This document shows positions 18,929-28,889 of a DNA stretch of 63,291 nt, one piece after another; position 1 is the first letter of the stretch, and each line of letters starts with the position of its first letter. Made by a program: the position numbers and the translations under genes. Below the pieces are notes generated by a model. It did no database searches. It was given only the letters and a program-made list of their open reading frames with translations, and was not told the DNA's origin. The DNA is taken from contig CAJMMQ010000016.1 of assembly GCA_905214625.1 (NCBI GenBank), positions 1 through 63,291 on the forward strand, read 5' to 3'. The stretch comes from an uncultured bacterium (GTDB taxonomy: Bacteria > Bacteroidota > Bacteroidia > Bacteroidales > Bacteroidaceae).

Positions 18929-18934
18929 CAGGGT

Positions 18935-20095
18935 TCCAAAGGCATAATTTTGTATCATCAAGACCATGCATATAAAAAAATTAACAGATAAACACAGCTT
19001 CAGGCTGATAACATTCAACACTAATTTCATGTGTTTTCACGGCTGTCTGTAATTGGATACATCACCGTCTTGACACGAAATATATCACCCGAAATGCTAC
19101 TAAATGTGTCATGAAATATTCCACCAGACATGACTTTTTATATCAAGTATTTTTACTGAAAATGAAAATAAATGATAATGGAAATGGTAAAAACTCAGGA
19201 CAAATTTTTTTTCCAATCTAGAAAATCAATATATAACGTATGTTAATTCTATAAGACCATAAGTGCTAAATAATTAACATATGTTTACCGTATCATACTT
19301 TTTATTGCCGCAAAATCATACTTTTCAGAGCGCAAACGGGCAGTTTTTGCGTTGTTAAAGCACTGCTCCGGGAGCTTAAACCTATCGTTTTTGCACCGTA
19401 AACGGCACAGTAATGTTTTTTAACAATAGGCACGACAGTCCTCATAAGGGCTTAACGTCCTGTATGTCAGCAGGTTGACAATGAAGCGCATTTTTGTGCA
19501 ATTTTCAGCACCAAACCGCAGTTTCGCCACGGGCATGGCCGTTCTGAGAGCGTTAAACGGAAATTTTGACGGCGTGATTCAGCCGGACTTCTGCCTTATA
19601 TCTGGTGACAGGCGTGAGAATTTTTGAAGGCACGGCGGACTATGTAAAGAAAGACTGATGGCAAGACGAAAACATAAAGGCAAAAAGAAGGAAAAAGCAC
19701 GAATGTACTGATTGAATAGCCTGCAATGCCGGATAACGGCGGTCCGGATAAAAACATGATGCCTTGATAATTAAGAAGGGCGGAACCCCGTAACCGGAAA
19801 ACCGCCCATGTACATTACCCTGAATTGTGATTGCTCAATATTAATTAATAAAACAATTTATGGTAAAACTAAATCATGCAAATCTAAACTCAAACGTCAA
19901 TAAACATATAATCATATAACATCAAATAAACTTTTTATTAAAGCAACCACACGGCCCGAAGGCCACAACCTTTTCTTCCGTAAGCGGCACTCTCTGCCGC
20001 CAATATAAAATCATTACACACTTATATTAAAGACTAAAGACTTTATTTATCGTCATGTTTAAACATCATAATATTCGTAAAATTATATTATTAAG
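18935..20095. other. Gene-poor interval between susC promoter and GH95 gene
   Basis: About 1.1 kb with no convincing gene. The first part is AT-rich. Near 19310-19430 there are degenerate copies of a GCAAAA / TTTTGC element also seen near 28900 and 38100. The only minus open frame of note (18779-19030) overlaps the susC promoter repeats and resembles nothing. A very short basic reading frame starts at about 19660 but has no support. This stretch may hold regulatory DNA, a small RNA or decayed gene remnants. Confidence 0.5.
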
Positions 20096-22429
20096 TCAGA
20101 AATTAATACGTTTTTCCTCCCCCTTCTTCATCTTTATCTTGCCGCTGATGCCCTTAATGCTGAAGGTGCGGTCGGCCGTGGCCTTTATGCTTGCCGACGT
20201 CATCTTGCCGTCGCGCCAGCTCATGTCCACCACGAGTCCGCCCTCGGCACACAGTCCGCTGACATGGCCCGTGCTCCACTGGCCGGGCAATGCCGGCAGA
20301 AACTCTATGAAGCCGTCGTAGCTCTGCAGCAGCATCTCGCACATTCCGGCGACGCTCGCCTCAGTGGCGTCGAAGCTGAATATGTCATACTCCGCCATGG
20401 CCACTCCTGCCGGCGACACTGTCATGAGGTTCTCGCGGGTGAACTTTCTGAACAGGTTCTGCAGCCATCCGTAGGCAGCCGGCGCGTCTTTCATGCGGGC
20501 GTAATAGCAAAGCATGTTGGCCGTGCTCCATTCGGTGTCTTCCCATCCCTTCTGTCCTGTCTGCATCTCGAGCCCCTTGCGCGCCGCTGCCATAAGGTCG
20601 GGATTGCGCGTATAGGAAATCTGCCCGAACGGAAAAAGCGTCAGCAGATGCGACGAGTGGCGGTGGGCAGGGTCGCTGCGGCGCACGTCGTCGAGCCATT
20701 CGCGTATCTGTCCGTCGCTGCCCGTCATCAGGGGCGGCAGCATCTTTATGTCGCGCTCAAGGCGGCGGCGCATGGCTTTGTCTGTGCCGAGTATCCTCGA
20801 CGCCTCTATGCAGGCTGAATATATGTCGTAAACCACGGCGCGGTCTATCGTGGGCATCATTGCCAGACTTAGGTGGTTGCCCTTCTCCGACACGTATCCG
20901 TTCTCGGGCGATATGCTCGGCCCGGTTACGAGATAGCCCGTGCGAGGGTCTTTCACCATGTAGTCCATAAAGAACTCTGCCGTCCTTTTCAGCAGCGGAT
21001 AGCCCGTGCGGCGCAGATAGCTGTTGTCGCGCGTGTAGAGATAGTGGCTCCACAGATGCGTGGCGAGCCATGCTCCGCCCGTTACGTTCATGCCCCAGCC
21101 TACGCCCCAGCCCGGCGAGGTGTAGCCCCATGCGTTGCACACGGTGTGTGCCACCCATCCGCCGCAGCCGTACATCTTTCGCGCCGTCACGGCTCCGCTG
21201 TCGGCAAGCATGCTGATATAGCTGAACAGCGGCTCGTTACATTCGGCCAGGTTGGCGCGGTTGGCTGCCCAGTAGTTCTGCTGTATGTTTATGTCGAGAT
21301 GATAGTCGCACGTCCATGGCATGTTGCACGCCCCGTTGTCGTTCCATATTCCCTGCAGGTTGGCACACAGAGGCATGCCGCTGGGGCGCGACGACGATAT
21401 GAGCATGTAGCGTCCGTACTGAAAGAAGAGGGCGTCGAGCATAGGGTCGGATGCCCCTGCCTGTGCCAGCTTCAGGCGTGTGTCTGTGGGCAACTGGCAG
21501 CCTGCGCCCTCGCCAAGAGATATGTCCATGCGCCCGAAGAGTGCCGTATAGTCGGCAACGTGGGCAGCTTTCAGCGCTCCATAGCCCTTGCCTGCTGCCT
21601 TGTCCACGGTTGCAGCGCATAGCTGCATGTAGTCTTTGTTGTTATAGTCGGTGCGCACATCTATTATAATGGTGAGCGCATCGGCTCCTTCTATGGTTAC
21701 AGTGGTGTCTGTCGCATTGACGGTTCCGCCCTCGGGCAGCAGTCTCACCTCGCCGCAGAAGCTCACTCCGCCCGCTCCGTGCAGCGGAAAGTCTACCTTG
21801 CCCGCCAGCGTCAGTCCGTCTTTCGTGGCCTTCACGCCGGCCTTGCGCAGCAGGTTAAGGCCGAACGTAGCCGTTATTGCTCCCCTGCGGCTGGCGGTGT
21901 AGCGCATGGCTATCACGTCGTCGGGATAGTCGGCTATGTATTCCCTGCGGTAGTCTGTGTCGCCACAGCTGAACGTAACAGCCACCACCGAGCTGTCCAT
22001 GTCTATACTCCTGCGGTAGTTGCGTATCTGTCCGCACGGATATCTGAAGTCGGCCACCATGTCGCCGAGCGGCAGATGAGTGCCGAAGGAGCGGCCCAGT
22101 CCGTTTAGATATTTGTTGCCAAGCTCGTTTCCGCGCTCCGGGTCGCCGTTGAAGAAGCAGCGGCGCATCTCGTCGAGCTTATCCTTTCCGCAGATGTCGT
22201 TGTTAGAGGCGTCGGGCTTTCCCGACCACAGGCTTATCTCGCCGAGAGCTATCCGCTCGCGGGCGATGCCTCCGTAAACCATAGCCGACAGGCGGCCGTT
22301 GCCCGCAGGCATGGCTTCCATCCATTCGCCGGCCGGCTGCTGATACCATAATATATTGTCGGCCCTGACCTGCAGGGAAGCAGTCATAATAAAGGCTAAT
22401 ATGAATGTTATTCTTGATGTCATTTTCAA
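20096..22429 (-). CDS. GH95 glycosidase (alpha-L-fucosidase / alpha-L-galactosidase type)
   Basis: A 777-residue exported enzyme: signal peptide (1-23), then the GH95 opening ILWYQQPAGEWMEAMPAGNG and an N-terminal beta-sandwich, an (alpha/alpha)6 barrel and a C-terminal beta domain with LPALPGQWSTG. In known GH95 enzymes an Asn pair (NIN), a Glu in SPEN and an Asp in a DGN-type motif form the active site. Here these read DYHLDINIQQNYW (first Asn is Asp), GPSISPENGY (Glu kept) and FDATEASVAG (Asp kept, next residues changed). It is therefore a divergent member whose substrate may not be L-fucose. It lies alone with its own promoter box between susC and the AraC regulator, all minus strand. Confidence 0.85.
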   Translation of the reverse strand: MKMTSRITFILAFIMTASLQVRADNILWYQQPAGEWMEAMPAGNGRLSAMVYGGIARERIALGEISLWSGKPDASNNDICGKDKLDEMRRCFFNGDPERGNELGNKYLNGLGRSFGTHLPLGDMVADFRYPCGQIRNYRRSIDMDSSVVAVTFSCGDTDYRREYIADYPDDVIAMRYTASRRGAITATFGLNLLRKAGVKATKDGLTLAGKVDFPLHGAGGVSFCGEVRLLPEGGTVNATDTTVTIEGADALTIIIDVRTDYNNKDYMQLCAATVDKAAGKGYGALKAAHVADYTALFGRMDISLGEGAGCQLPTDTRLKLAQAGASDPMLDALFFQYGRYMLISSSRPSGMPLCANLQGIWNDNGACNMPWTCDYHLDINIQQNYWAANRANLAECNEPLFSYISMLADSGAVTARKMYGCGGWVAHTVCNAWGYTSPGWGVGWGMNVTGGAWLATHLWSHYLYTRDNSYLRRTGYPLLKRTAEFFMDYMVKDPRTGYLVTGPSISPENGYVSEKGNHLSLAMMPTIDRAVVYDIYSACIEASRILGTDKAMRRRLERDIKMLPPLMTGSDGQIREWLDDVRRSDPAHRHSSHLLTLFPFGQISYTRNPDLMAAARKGLEMQTGQKGWEDTEWSTANMLCYYARMKDAPAAYGWLQNLFRKFTRENLMTVSPAGVAMAEYDIFSFDATEASVAGMCEMLLQSYDGFIEFLPALPGQWSTGHVSGLCAEGGLVVDMSWRDGKMTSASIKATADRTFSIKGISGKIKMKKGEEKRINF

Positions 22430-22460
22430 TGTATCGGTTTAAGTTACAATTTTACGGCTG

Positions 22461-22468
22461 CAAAATTA
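22461..22468 (-). promoter_or_regulatory. -7 box TAATTTTG upstream of the GH95 gene
   Basis: The minus strand reads TAATTTTG, a TAnnTTTG match, 32 bases upstream of the ATG at 22429. There is no TTTG at the usual distance, so activation, perhaps by the neighbouring AraC protein, is plausible. Confidence 0.45.
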
Positions 22469-22549
22469 TCAAACATCGCAATACTATACGGAAACAAAAT
22501 ATTCAGAAAATATAAATTTTACGCCAAAAGGAGCGAAATAGGCCAATAA

Positions 22550-22797
22550 CAAGAAGTTAGAGCTATGATGTAAGAAATAAGAAGTATAAATTACTAATTA
22601 TGAAATCTTAAATTAGGAATTATGTATTGTGAATACGAAGTTCGGCATTAGCCAATTATGAAACGAGGTTCGGCGTCAGCTAATTGTTAATTATGAATCA
22701 TGAATTATAAATTGTAAATTATGAATTACCCCAAAAAAAATCTCTCCCCTGTCAATTTTTAATTTTTACTTTTTAATTTTTAATTAAAAAAATCCCG
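22550..22797. repeat. AT-rich degenerate repeats (AATTATGAATT-like, TTTTTAATTTTTA-like)
   Basis: The stretch between the GH95 promoter and the end of the AraC gene consists of many imperfect copies of AATTATGAATTA-type and TTAATTTTTAATTTTTACTT-type sequence, the same low-complexity motif that occurs at 34905-34955 and 39720-39908. No gene is visible. It may act as a loose transcription stop for the AraC gene. Confidence 0.55.
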
Positions 22798-22801
22798 CTC
22801 T

Positions 22802-23686
22802 CTACGCTTTCGGCTTCGTGCGGTATGCGCGCGGACTCATGCCCATTATCTTGCTGAACAGGCGCGAGAAGTAATACGGGTCGTCCATGCCGAGCTTGTG
22901 GCATATCTGGTTCATGCGCATCTGTGTGGTGTCGAGCAGCAGGCAGGCACGCTGAATCTTCAGCAGGTTGATGTAGTTTAGCGGACTGTGACCTGTCTTG
23001 GCCTTGAACAGCATGGAGAAATGCGACATAGAATAGCCCGTGAAGTCGGCCACCTCCTGAAGCGTCATGTGGCGCTCTATGTTCTCTTTCATATAATGTA
23101 TGGCGGCCTCCACCACGTTGCCTTCGTCTATCTTCTCGCCCGCGCTGCGGTATTGGTGAACATAGCGGAGCGAGGCCAGATAATGGTGAAAGAGCGACAT
23201 GGCGTAGCGTATGTTCTCTATGCTGTAGCCCGAATTGAGCGTCTCGAACAGTTCCTCGAACATGTTTATGCGGTTGCTTATGCGCGAGTGTATGCCGGGA
23301 TTTACCGATGTGGGGGCTATGGCGTCGGCGGCATAATGGCCGGCAAGCATTCCCTTGAAATGAATCCAATATATTGTCCATGGATTTTCGGCGTCGGCCT
23401 GATACCTGTGGGGTACTCCTGCGGGCAGGATAAAATACTGGTTGGCCGACACCTCGTAGCTGTTGCCGCCCACCTCGTAGTTTCCGCGGCCGTCGATGCA
23501 ATAGATAAACACATACTGGTCTATGGGTTCGCGGCGCTCACGGTAGTGGTTTTCGGCCTTTGGATAATAGCCTATGTCGGTAACGTAGAGCACCGATACA
23601 ATGGCGTCGGCGGCCATCATGTCGGTAACCATCTTGGGCAGCACAAGCGAGCGCTCGCCCGAAAATCCGCTCTTTATTCTAAGCAT
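22802..23686 (-). CDS. AraC-family transcriptional regulator with cupin sensor
   Basis: A 294-residue regulator. The N-terminal cupin-like sensor (about 1-150; YCIDGRGNYEVGGNSYEVSA, ILPAGVPHRYQAD) is followed by an AraC double helix-turn-helix (about 190-290) with MTLQEVADFTGYSMSHFSMLF and HKLGMDDPYYFSRLFSKIMGM, the classic second-helix signature. I chose the ATG at 23686 instead of a longer TTG frame because a TATATTTG promoter box lies inside that extension. It is the first gene of a minus-strand pair with GH95 and faces the sugar porter gene, so it probably controls one or both in response to a sugar. Confidence 0.88.
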   Translation of the reverse strand: MLRIKSGFSGERSLVLPKMVTDMMAADAIVSVLYVTDIGYYPKAENHYRERREPIDQYVFIYCIDGRGNYEVGGNSYEVSANQYFILPAGVPHRYQADAENPWTIYWIHFKGMLAGHYAADAIAPTSVNPGIHSRISNRINMFEELFETLNSGYSIENIRYAMSLFHHYLASLRYVHQYRSAGEKIDEGNVVEAAIHYMKENIERHMTLQEVADFTGYSMSHFSMLFKAKTGHSPLNYINLLKIQRACLLLDTTQMRMNQICHKLGMDDPYYFSRLFSKIMGMSPRAYRTKPKA

Positions 23687-23713
23687 GGTGTCAAACGGTG
23701 ATAGACTATGATG

Positions 23714-23721
23714 CAAATATA
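23714..23721 (-). promoter_or_regulatory. -7 box TATATTTG of the AraC regulator gene
   Basis: A perfect TAnnTTTG match on the minus strand 28 bases upstream of the chosen ATG at 23686. It rules out the upstream TTG start. The -33 element is not obvious. Confidence 0.55.
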
Positions 23722-23790
23722 CTGAAAACAATAATAAGATTGTCCATTTTATTCTGATTTTTTTCTATTTTTTATATCGCCTAATGTCCG

Positions 23791-23798
23791 TAACTTTG
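23791..23798 (+). promoter_or_regulatory. -7 box TAACTTTG for the sugar porter operon
   Basis: A perfect TAnnTTTG match on the plus strand, divergent from the AraC promoter 70 bases away. It predicts a leader of about 210 bases before the ATG at 24014; a GC-rich stretch at 23928-23970 (GGCGCGCC, then GGCGGCGCC) could fold into a leader hairpin. No TTTG -33 element. Confidence 0.5.
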
Positions 23799-24013
23799 CG
23801 CTGTAAAACAAAATAGGACGCAACAGTCCATGAAGAACATAAATAATAAGATAATAAAAAAACGCCATTTAAAGGTAACGGCATACATAATGAAGCATTG
23901 CCTATATGCCATCATAAAACGCAATAATGGGCGCGCCGCGGGCAACAAACATTGCCGGAAGGCGGCGCCATCGGAAAATAGAAGAATGTCAAACTAAAAA
24001 ACATAAGCAACCT

Positions 24014-25384
24014 ATGAAAACGTTTAACAAGGGTTTTGTATATTTTATCTGCATCGTCTCGGCCATGGGCGGACTGCTGTTCGGCTACGACTGGGTGGTG
24101 ATAGGCGGTGCCAAGCCGTTCTATGAAGTGTATTTCAACATTGCCGACGACCCTCAGATGCAGGGCCTTGCCATGAGCATAGCCCTCGTGGGATGCCTCA
24201 CGGGAGCCATGACCGCCGGCAGTCTTGCCGACCGCTTCGGCCGCAAAAAGCTGCTCATCGCCTCGTCGGTGGTGTTCCTGCTGTCGGCCTACGGCACGGG
24301 ATACTTCAGCCACTTCAGCTATTTTCTGGCAGCGCGCTTTCTCAGCGGCGTGGGCATAGGCATGGCCTCGGGCCTCTCGCCCATGTATATAGCCGAGGTG
24401 GCTCCGGCTCACATACGCGGCAAGCTGGTGTCGCTCAACCAGCTCACGATAGTGATAGGCATACTGGCGGCACAGATAACCAACTGGCTGATAGCCGAGC
24501 CTGTGGTTCACAACACCATCGACACATGGAACTGCCAGACGGGATGGCGCTGGATGTTCTGGGCAGGAGCCTTCCCGGCGCTGGCCTTCCTAATACTTGT
24601 GTTCTTCATTCCGGAGAGTCCGCGCTGGCTTGCCATGAAAAATAATAACAGCGCCGCAAAAGAAATACTTGCCCGAATAGGCGGCAACAATTATGCCGAC
24701 GAGGAGCTGGCTGCCATATCTGCCGCCGCACAGGCCGACAACAAGCAGTACGGACTGCGCACGCTGTTCCGCCGTCCGCTCGTCAGAATAGTTATCATAG
24801 GCATCGTGGTGGCTGTGTTCCAGCAGTGGAGCGGCACAAACGTTATATTCAACTACGCCCAGGAGATATTCCAGTCGGCAGGCTATTCTGTAAGCGACGT
24901 GCTGTTCAACATAGTCGTCACAGGCGTAATCAACGTGATATTCACCATCGTTGCCATATTCACCGTTGAGCGACTCGGCCGCCGCAAGCTGATGCTTATA
25001 GGCGCATGCGGCCTTGCCATAATATATTTCGTGCTGGGCACATGCTATTATTTCGAGATAAAGGGCGTGCTGATGGTTGTGCTGGTGGTGTCGGCCATTG
25101 CCTGCTATGCCATGACTCTCGGTCCCGTGGCATGGGTGCTTATAGCCGAGCTGTTCCCGAGCCGCGTCAGGGCGGTGGCCGTGGGCACATGCACCTTTGC
25201 GCTCTGGACGGGCAGCACAACGCTTACCTACACCTTCCCGCTGCTCAACAGCTCGCTCGGCAGCTACGGCACGTTCTGGATTTATGCCGCTATATGCGCC
25301 GCAGGCTTTGTCTACTTCATGCGTGTGCTGCCCGAAACAAAGGGCAAGTCGCTCGAGGAGATTGAGAAGGAGCTTACAAAATAG
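24014..25384 (+). CDS. Sugar porter of the major facilitator superfamily (XylE/AraE/GLUT type)
   Basis: A 456-residue inner-membrane protein with 12 predicted membrane spans that imports a monosaccharide, usually with protons. Signature motifs of the sugar porter family are all visible: LADRFGRKKLL after the second span, PESPRWLAMK after the sixth, VERLGRRKLM after the eighth and LPETKGKSLEEIE at the end. I start at ATG 24014 (MKTFNKGFVYFICIVS), because the longer frame begins with a GC-rich leader encoding no membrane segment. It leads a plus-strand pair with the DUF5107 gene 65 bases downstream. From context the substrate could be galactose, L-fucose or a related sugar. Confidence 0.93.
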   Translation: MKTFNKGFVYFICIVSAMGGLLFGYDWVVIGGAKPFYEVYFNIADDPQMQGLAMSIALVGCLTGAMTAGSLADRFGRKKLLIASSVVFLLSAYGTGYFSHFSYFLAARFLSGVGIGMASGLSPMYIAEVAPAHIRGKLVSLNQLTIVIGILAAQITNWLIAEPVVHNTIDTWNCQTGWRWMFWAGAFPALAFLILVFFIPESPRWLAMKNNNSAAKEILARIGGNNYADEELAAISAAAQADNKQYGLRTLFRRPLVRIVIIGIVVAVFQQWSGTNVIFNYAQEIFQSAGYSVSDVLFNIVVTGVINVIFTIVAIFTVERLGRRKLMLIGACGLAIIYFVLGTCYYFEIKGVLMVVLVVSAIACYAMTLGPVAWVLIAELFPSRVRAVAVGTCTFALWTGSTTLTYTFPLLNSSLGSYGTFWIYAAICAAGFVYFMRVLPETKGKSLEEIEKELTK

Positions 25385-25449
25385 CGCAAAGCGAGATTGG
25401 GAACAATAAAAAGAATTTGACAAAATAACATAACAAAGGATTAAGAAAA

Positions 25450-28400
25450 ATGGTAAAAGCATGGAGAGAAAAGGTGGTGATACCTACCTATGAAGTAGGC
25501 TCACCGGAGAAAAATCCTATCTTTCTTGAAAAGAGAGTGTATCAGGGTTCAAGCGGAGTGGTTTATCCATATCCCGTCATCGAGTCGATTGCCGACGAGA
25601 AGACAGACAAGGAATACGACGTTGTATTCATAGAGAACGAATATATAAAGGTGATGATTCTGCCCGAACTGGGCGGACGAGTGCAGATGGCTTACGACAA
25701 GATACGCCAGCGCCACTTTATCTATTACAACCACGTTATAAAGCCCGCACTGGTCGGTCTGGCCGGCCCCTGGATTTCGGGAGGCATCGAGTTCAACTGG
25801 CCGCAGCATCACCGCCCCAGCACCTACATGCCCGTTGACACCGCCATAGAGCACAACAGCGACGGAAGCGTTACGGTGTGGGTGAGCGAGATGGAGCGCA
25901 TGTTCCACCAGAAGGGCATGGCCGGATTCACTCTGAGGCCGGGACACGCCTACCTTGAGATAAAGGGAGCGGTGTATAACCGCACCGACGTGCCGCAGAC
26001 GTTCCTGTGGTGGGCCAACCCTGCCGTGGCCGTAAACGACCATTATCAGAGCGTGTTCCCGCCAGACATCAACGCGGTGTTCGACCACGGAAAGCGCGCC
26101 GTAAGCTCGTTCCCCATAGCAACGGGCACGTATTACAAGATGGACTACTCGGCCGGAGTTGACATCTCTAACTATAAGAACATCTTTGTGCCTACGAGCT
26201 ACATGGCCGTTAACAGCAAGTATGACTTTGAGGGCGGCTACGAGAACGACACGAAGGCCGGAGTGCTGCACGTGGCCAACCACCACATTTCGCCCGGAAA
26301 GAAGCAGTGGACATGGGGCAACGGCGACTTCGGACGCGCGTGGGACCGCAACCTGACCGACACCGACGGCCCTTACATTGAGCTTATGGCGGGTGTGTAC
26401 ACCGAGAACCAGCCCGACTTTACATGGCTTCAGCCCTATGAGGAGAAGTCGTTCGTGCAATATTTCCTGCCTTACCGCGAGCTGGGCGTGGTGAAGAACG
26501 CCACGAAAGACCTGCTGATGAACATCGACCAGGACGACAAGTCGGGCAAGGTTAACTTCAAGATATTTGCAACATCTGAACAGCACGTATGCGTCGAGCT
26601 GCGCAACGACGACGGAACGGTGTATTACAGCAAGGAAGTTACGATAACGCCTGAGAACATCATGGAGCAGACTGTAGACGTGAAGGGTGCCAAACTAAGT
26701 CAGCTTAACCTCAGCATAACTGCCGGCGGACGCACGCTGCTGACATGGCACAGCGAGCCCGACGAGGTTAGGCCTATACCCGACGCTGCCGAAGCTGCCC
26801 TGCTGCCCGAGGAGATAAAGACCACGGAGCAGCTCTATCTTACAGGTCTGCACCTTGAGCAATACCGCCACGCCACATACAACCCCGTTGACTACTACGA
26901 AGAGGCTCTACGCCGCGACCCGCTTGACGTGAGAAACAACAACGCCCTCGGCCTGTGGTACATCCGCAAGGGGCGCTTTGAGCGTGCAGAGAAGTATCTG
27001 CGCACGGCTGTCAGGGTGCTGATGAAGCGCAACCCCAACCCATACGACGGCGAACCGATATACAACCTCGGACTTGCACTGAAGTATCAGGGCCGCACCG
27101 ACGAGGCTTACGACCAGTTCTACAAGTCGACATGGAACGGCGCATGGCAGGATGCGGGCTATTTTGCCTGCGCGCAAATATCTCTGATGCGCAACTGCCT
27201 GAATGACGCAATGGACGAGATAGACCGCTCGCTGATACGCAACTGGCACAACCACAAGGCACGCGCGCTGAAGACGACCATACTGCGCAAGGCCGGACGC
27301 AACGACGAGGCGCTGAAGCTGATAGAGGAGTCGCTCGAGATAGACAGATTCAACTATGGCTGTCTGTTTGAAAAATATATTATAACGGGCGACGACGAGA
27401 CGCTGCAGCTGATGAAGACGATGATGAGACGCTGCGCCAACAACTACGACGAAATAGCGCTCGACTACTGTGCGGCTGGCTGCACCTGTGAGGCGCTGAA
27501 GCTGTGGAGCATCGCCATAGAAGAGGGAGCCGCCACGCCGATGACCTACTACTATATGGGCTGGTGCCACGCCGCAACCGACGCCGCTGCCGCCAAGGAG
27601 TTGTTTGCCAAGGCCGAGGCATATCCTTCTGACTACTGCTTCCCCAACCGCCTCGAAGCCGTGCTCGCCCTAAACTGCGCCATGGCATATCTGCCCCAGG
27701 CCGCCAAGGCACCTTATTATCTGGGCTGCCTCTACTACGACAAGCGGCAATATGACCTTGCCATAAGCGCATGGGAGAAATCGGCTGCGGCCGACGACAA
27801 GTTCCCCACGGTGTGGCGCAATCTTACCCTGGCTGCCTTCAACAAGCAGGGCGACAAGGACAAGGCCTTGAAATACATGGAGAAGGCTTTTGCATTGGAC
27901 AACACCGACGCCCGAGTGCTCATGGAGCTCGACCAGCTGTATAAATGCGTGCGTCGTCCACACGCCGAGCGGCTTGAGCTGCTAAGAAAGTACGGCAACC
28001 TCGTTGCCAAGCGCGACGACCTGCTGCTCGAAGAGATTACCCTGCTAAACCAGACAGGACAGTATGAGGAGGCTAAGACCAAGCTCGACGCCCACATATT
28101 CCACCCCTGGGAGGGCGGCGAAGGCAAGGTGCCGGCACAATATCAGTTTGCACGCGTGGAACTGGCAAAGAAGGCGATAGCCGAAGGGCGACATGCCGAC
28201 GCCGTGAGCCTGCTCGAAGAGTGCCTCACATATCCTCACCATCTCGGCGAAGGCAAGCTGCACGGAGCGCAGGAGAACGACTTCTACTATCTGATGGGCG
28301 TGGCATACGACGCCATGAACCAGACCGACAAGGCGCGCCAGTGTTGGCTGAAGGCCACCGAAGGACCAACGGAACCTGCCGCCGCGCTCTACTATAACGA

Positions 28401-28728
28401 CGCGAAGCCCGACAAGATATTCTATCAGGGCATGGCGCTGCTGAAGCTGGGACGCACGGGCGAGGCCAACGGCCGCTTCCACAAGCTGGTGAACTATGGC
28501 GAGAAACATCTCTTCGACAAGGTAAGAATGGACTATTTCGCCGTCTCCCTGCCCGACCTCCTGATATGGGAAGACAACCTGCAGGTGCGCAACGAGATTC
28601 ACTGCAAATACATGATGGCCCTTGGCTACTGCGGACTGGGCAACAAGGACAAGAGCATGCGCTATCTTGGCGAGGCCGAGGCCCTGGACATTAATCATCA
28701 GGGCATACAGGCTTTCAAGACGTTATAG
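25450..28728 (+). CDS. DUF5107 protein with long tetratricopeptide-repeat tail
   Basis: A 1092-residue cytoplasmic protein without a signal peptide. Residues about 25-440 match DUF5107, a beta-rich domain resembling the aldose-epimerase/carbohydrate-binding fold (VMILPELGGRVQMAYDKIRQ, ISGGIEFNWPQHHRPSTYMP, FLWWANPAVAVNDHYQSVFP). Residues about 480-1090 are TPR-like helical pairs (NNALGLWYIRKGRFERAEKY, APYYLGCLYYDKRQYDLAIS). The conserved GGIEFNWPQHH stretch looks like a ligand or active site. It is co-transcribed with the sugar porter, so it probably acts on or senses the imported sugar in the cytoplasm. I know of no function I can assign with confidence; a sugar-processing enzyme or assembly scaffold are both possible. 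Confidence 0.85.
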   Translation: MVKAWREKVVIPTYEVGSPEKNPIFLEKRVYQGSSGVVYPYPVIESIADEKTDKEYDVVFIENEYIKVMILPELGGRVQMAYDKIRQRHFIYYNHVIKPALVGLAGPWISGGIEFNWPQHHRPSTYMPVDTAIEHNSDGSVTVWVSEMERMFHQKGMAGFTLRPGHAYLEIKGAVYNRTDVPQTFLWWANPAVAVNDHYQSVFPPDINAVFDHGKRAVSSFPIATGTYYKMDYSAGVDISNYKNIFVPTSYMAVNSKYDFEGGYENDTKAGVLHVANHHISPGKKQWTWGNGDFGRAWDRNLTDTDGPYIELMAGVYTENQPDFTWLQPYEEKSFVQYFLPYRELGVVKNATKDLLMNIDQDDKSGKVNFKIFATSEQHVCVELRNDDGTVYYSKEVTITPENIMEQTVDVKGAKLSQLNLSITAGGRTLLTWHSEPDEVRPIPDAAEAALLPEEIKTTEQLYLTGLHLEQYRHATYNPVDYYEEALRRDPLDVRNNNALGLWYIRKGRFERAEKYLRTAVRVLMKRNPNPYDGEPIYNLGLALKYQGRTDEAYDQFYKSTWNGAWQDAGYFACAQISLMRNCLNDAMDEIDRSLIRNWHNHKARALKTTILRKAGRNDEALKLIEESLEIDRFNYGCLFEKYIITGDDETLQLMKTMMRRCANNYDEIALDYCAAGCTCEALKLWSIAIEEGAATPMTYYYMGWCHAATDAAAAKELFAKAEAYPSDYCFPNRLEAVLALNCAMAYLPQAAKAPYYLGCLYYDKRQYDLAISAWEKSAAADDKFPTVWRNLTLAAFNKQGDKDKALKYMEKAFALDNTDARVLMELDQLYKCVRRPHAERLELLRKYGNLVAKRDDLLLEEITLLNQTGQYEEAKTKLDAHIFHPWEGGEGKVPAQYQFARVELAKKAIAEGRHADAVSLLEECLTYPHHLGEGKLHGAQENDFYYLMGVAYDAMNQTDKARQCWLKATEGPTEPAAALYYNDAKPDKIFYQGMALLKLGRTGEANGRFHKLVNYGEKHLFDKVRMDYFAVSLPDLLIWEDNLQVRNEIHCKYMMALGYCGLGNKDKSMRYLGEAEALDINHQGIQAFKTL

Positions 28729-28768
28729 ATAATAGTCTGTTGTTATAAATAAGTAATTCATTTAATCA

Positions 28769-28806
28769 ATGCGGCGGGGCTGTGATTGTTCTGCCGCATT
28801 TTTTTA
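28769..28806 (+). terminator. Intrinsic terminator after the DUF5107 gene
   Basis: AATGCGGC (28769-28776) pairs with GCCGCATT (28794-28801) and is followed by a run of T. It lies 40 bases past the DUF5107 stop and ends the porter-DUF5107 operon. Confidence 0.8.
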
Positions 28807-28889
28807 TGCCGTCAAGAAGGCGCCGCCCACAGTATTATCCATAATTACACTGAATGGCGGCTTTACGAAAGACGGCATATCGCAATACG

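Noticed and set aside
18779..19030. 83-residue hydrophobic minus frame upstream of susC
   Set aside because: It covers the predicted promoter and operator repeats and has only AT-rich, Phe/Leu-rich composition.
19660..19713. Tiny basic peptide frame (MARRKHKGKKKEKARMY)
   Set aside because: Only 17 codons, no promoter, no known small ribosomal protein match; probably chance.
22773..23501. 242-residue minus frame overlapping the AraC gene
   Set aside because: A shifted-frame shadow; the overlapping frame holds the full cupin and double HTH.
23687..23731. TTG start that would extend the AraC protein by 15 residues
   Set aside because: A TATATTTG promoter box lies inside the extension, so the ATG at 23686 is preferred.
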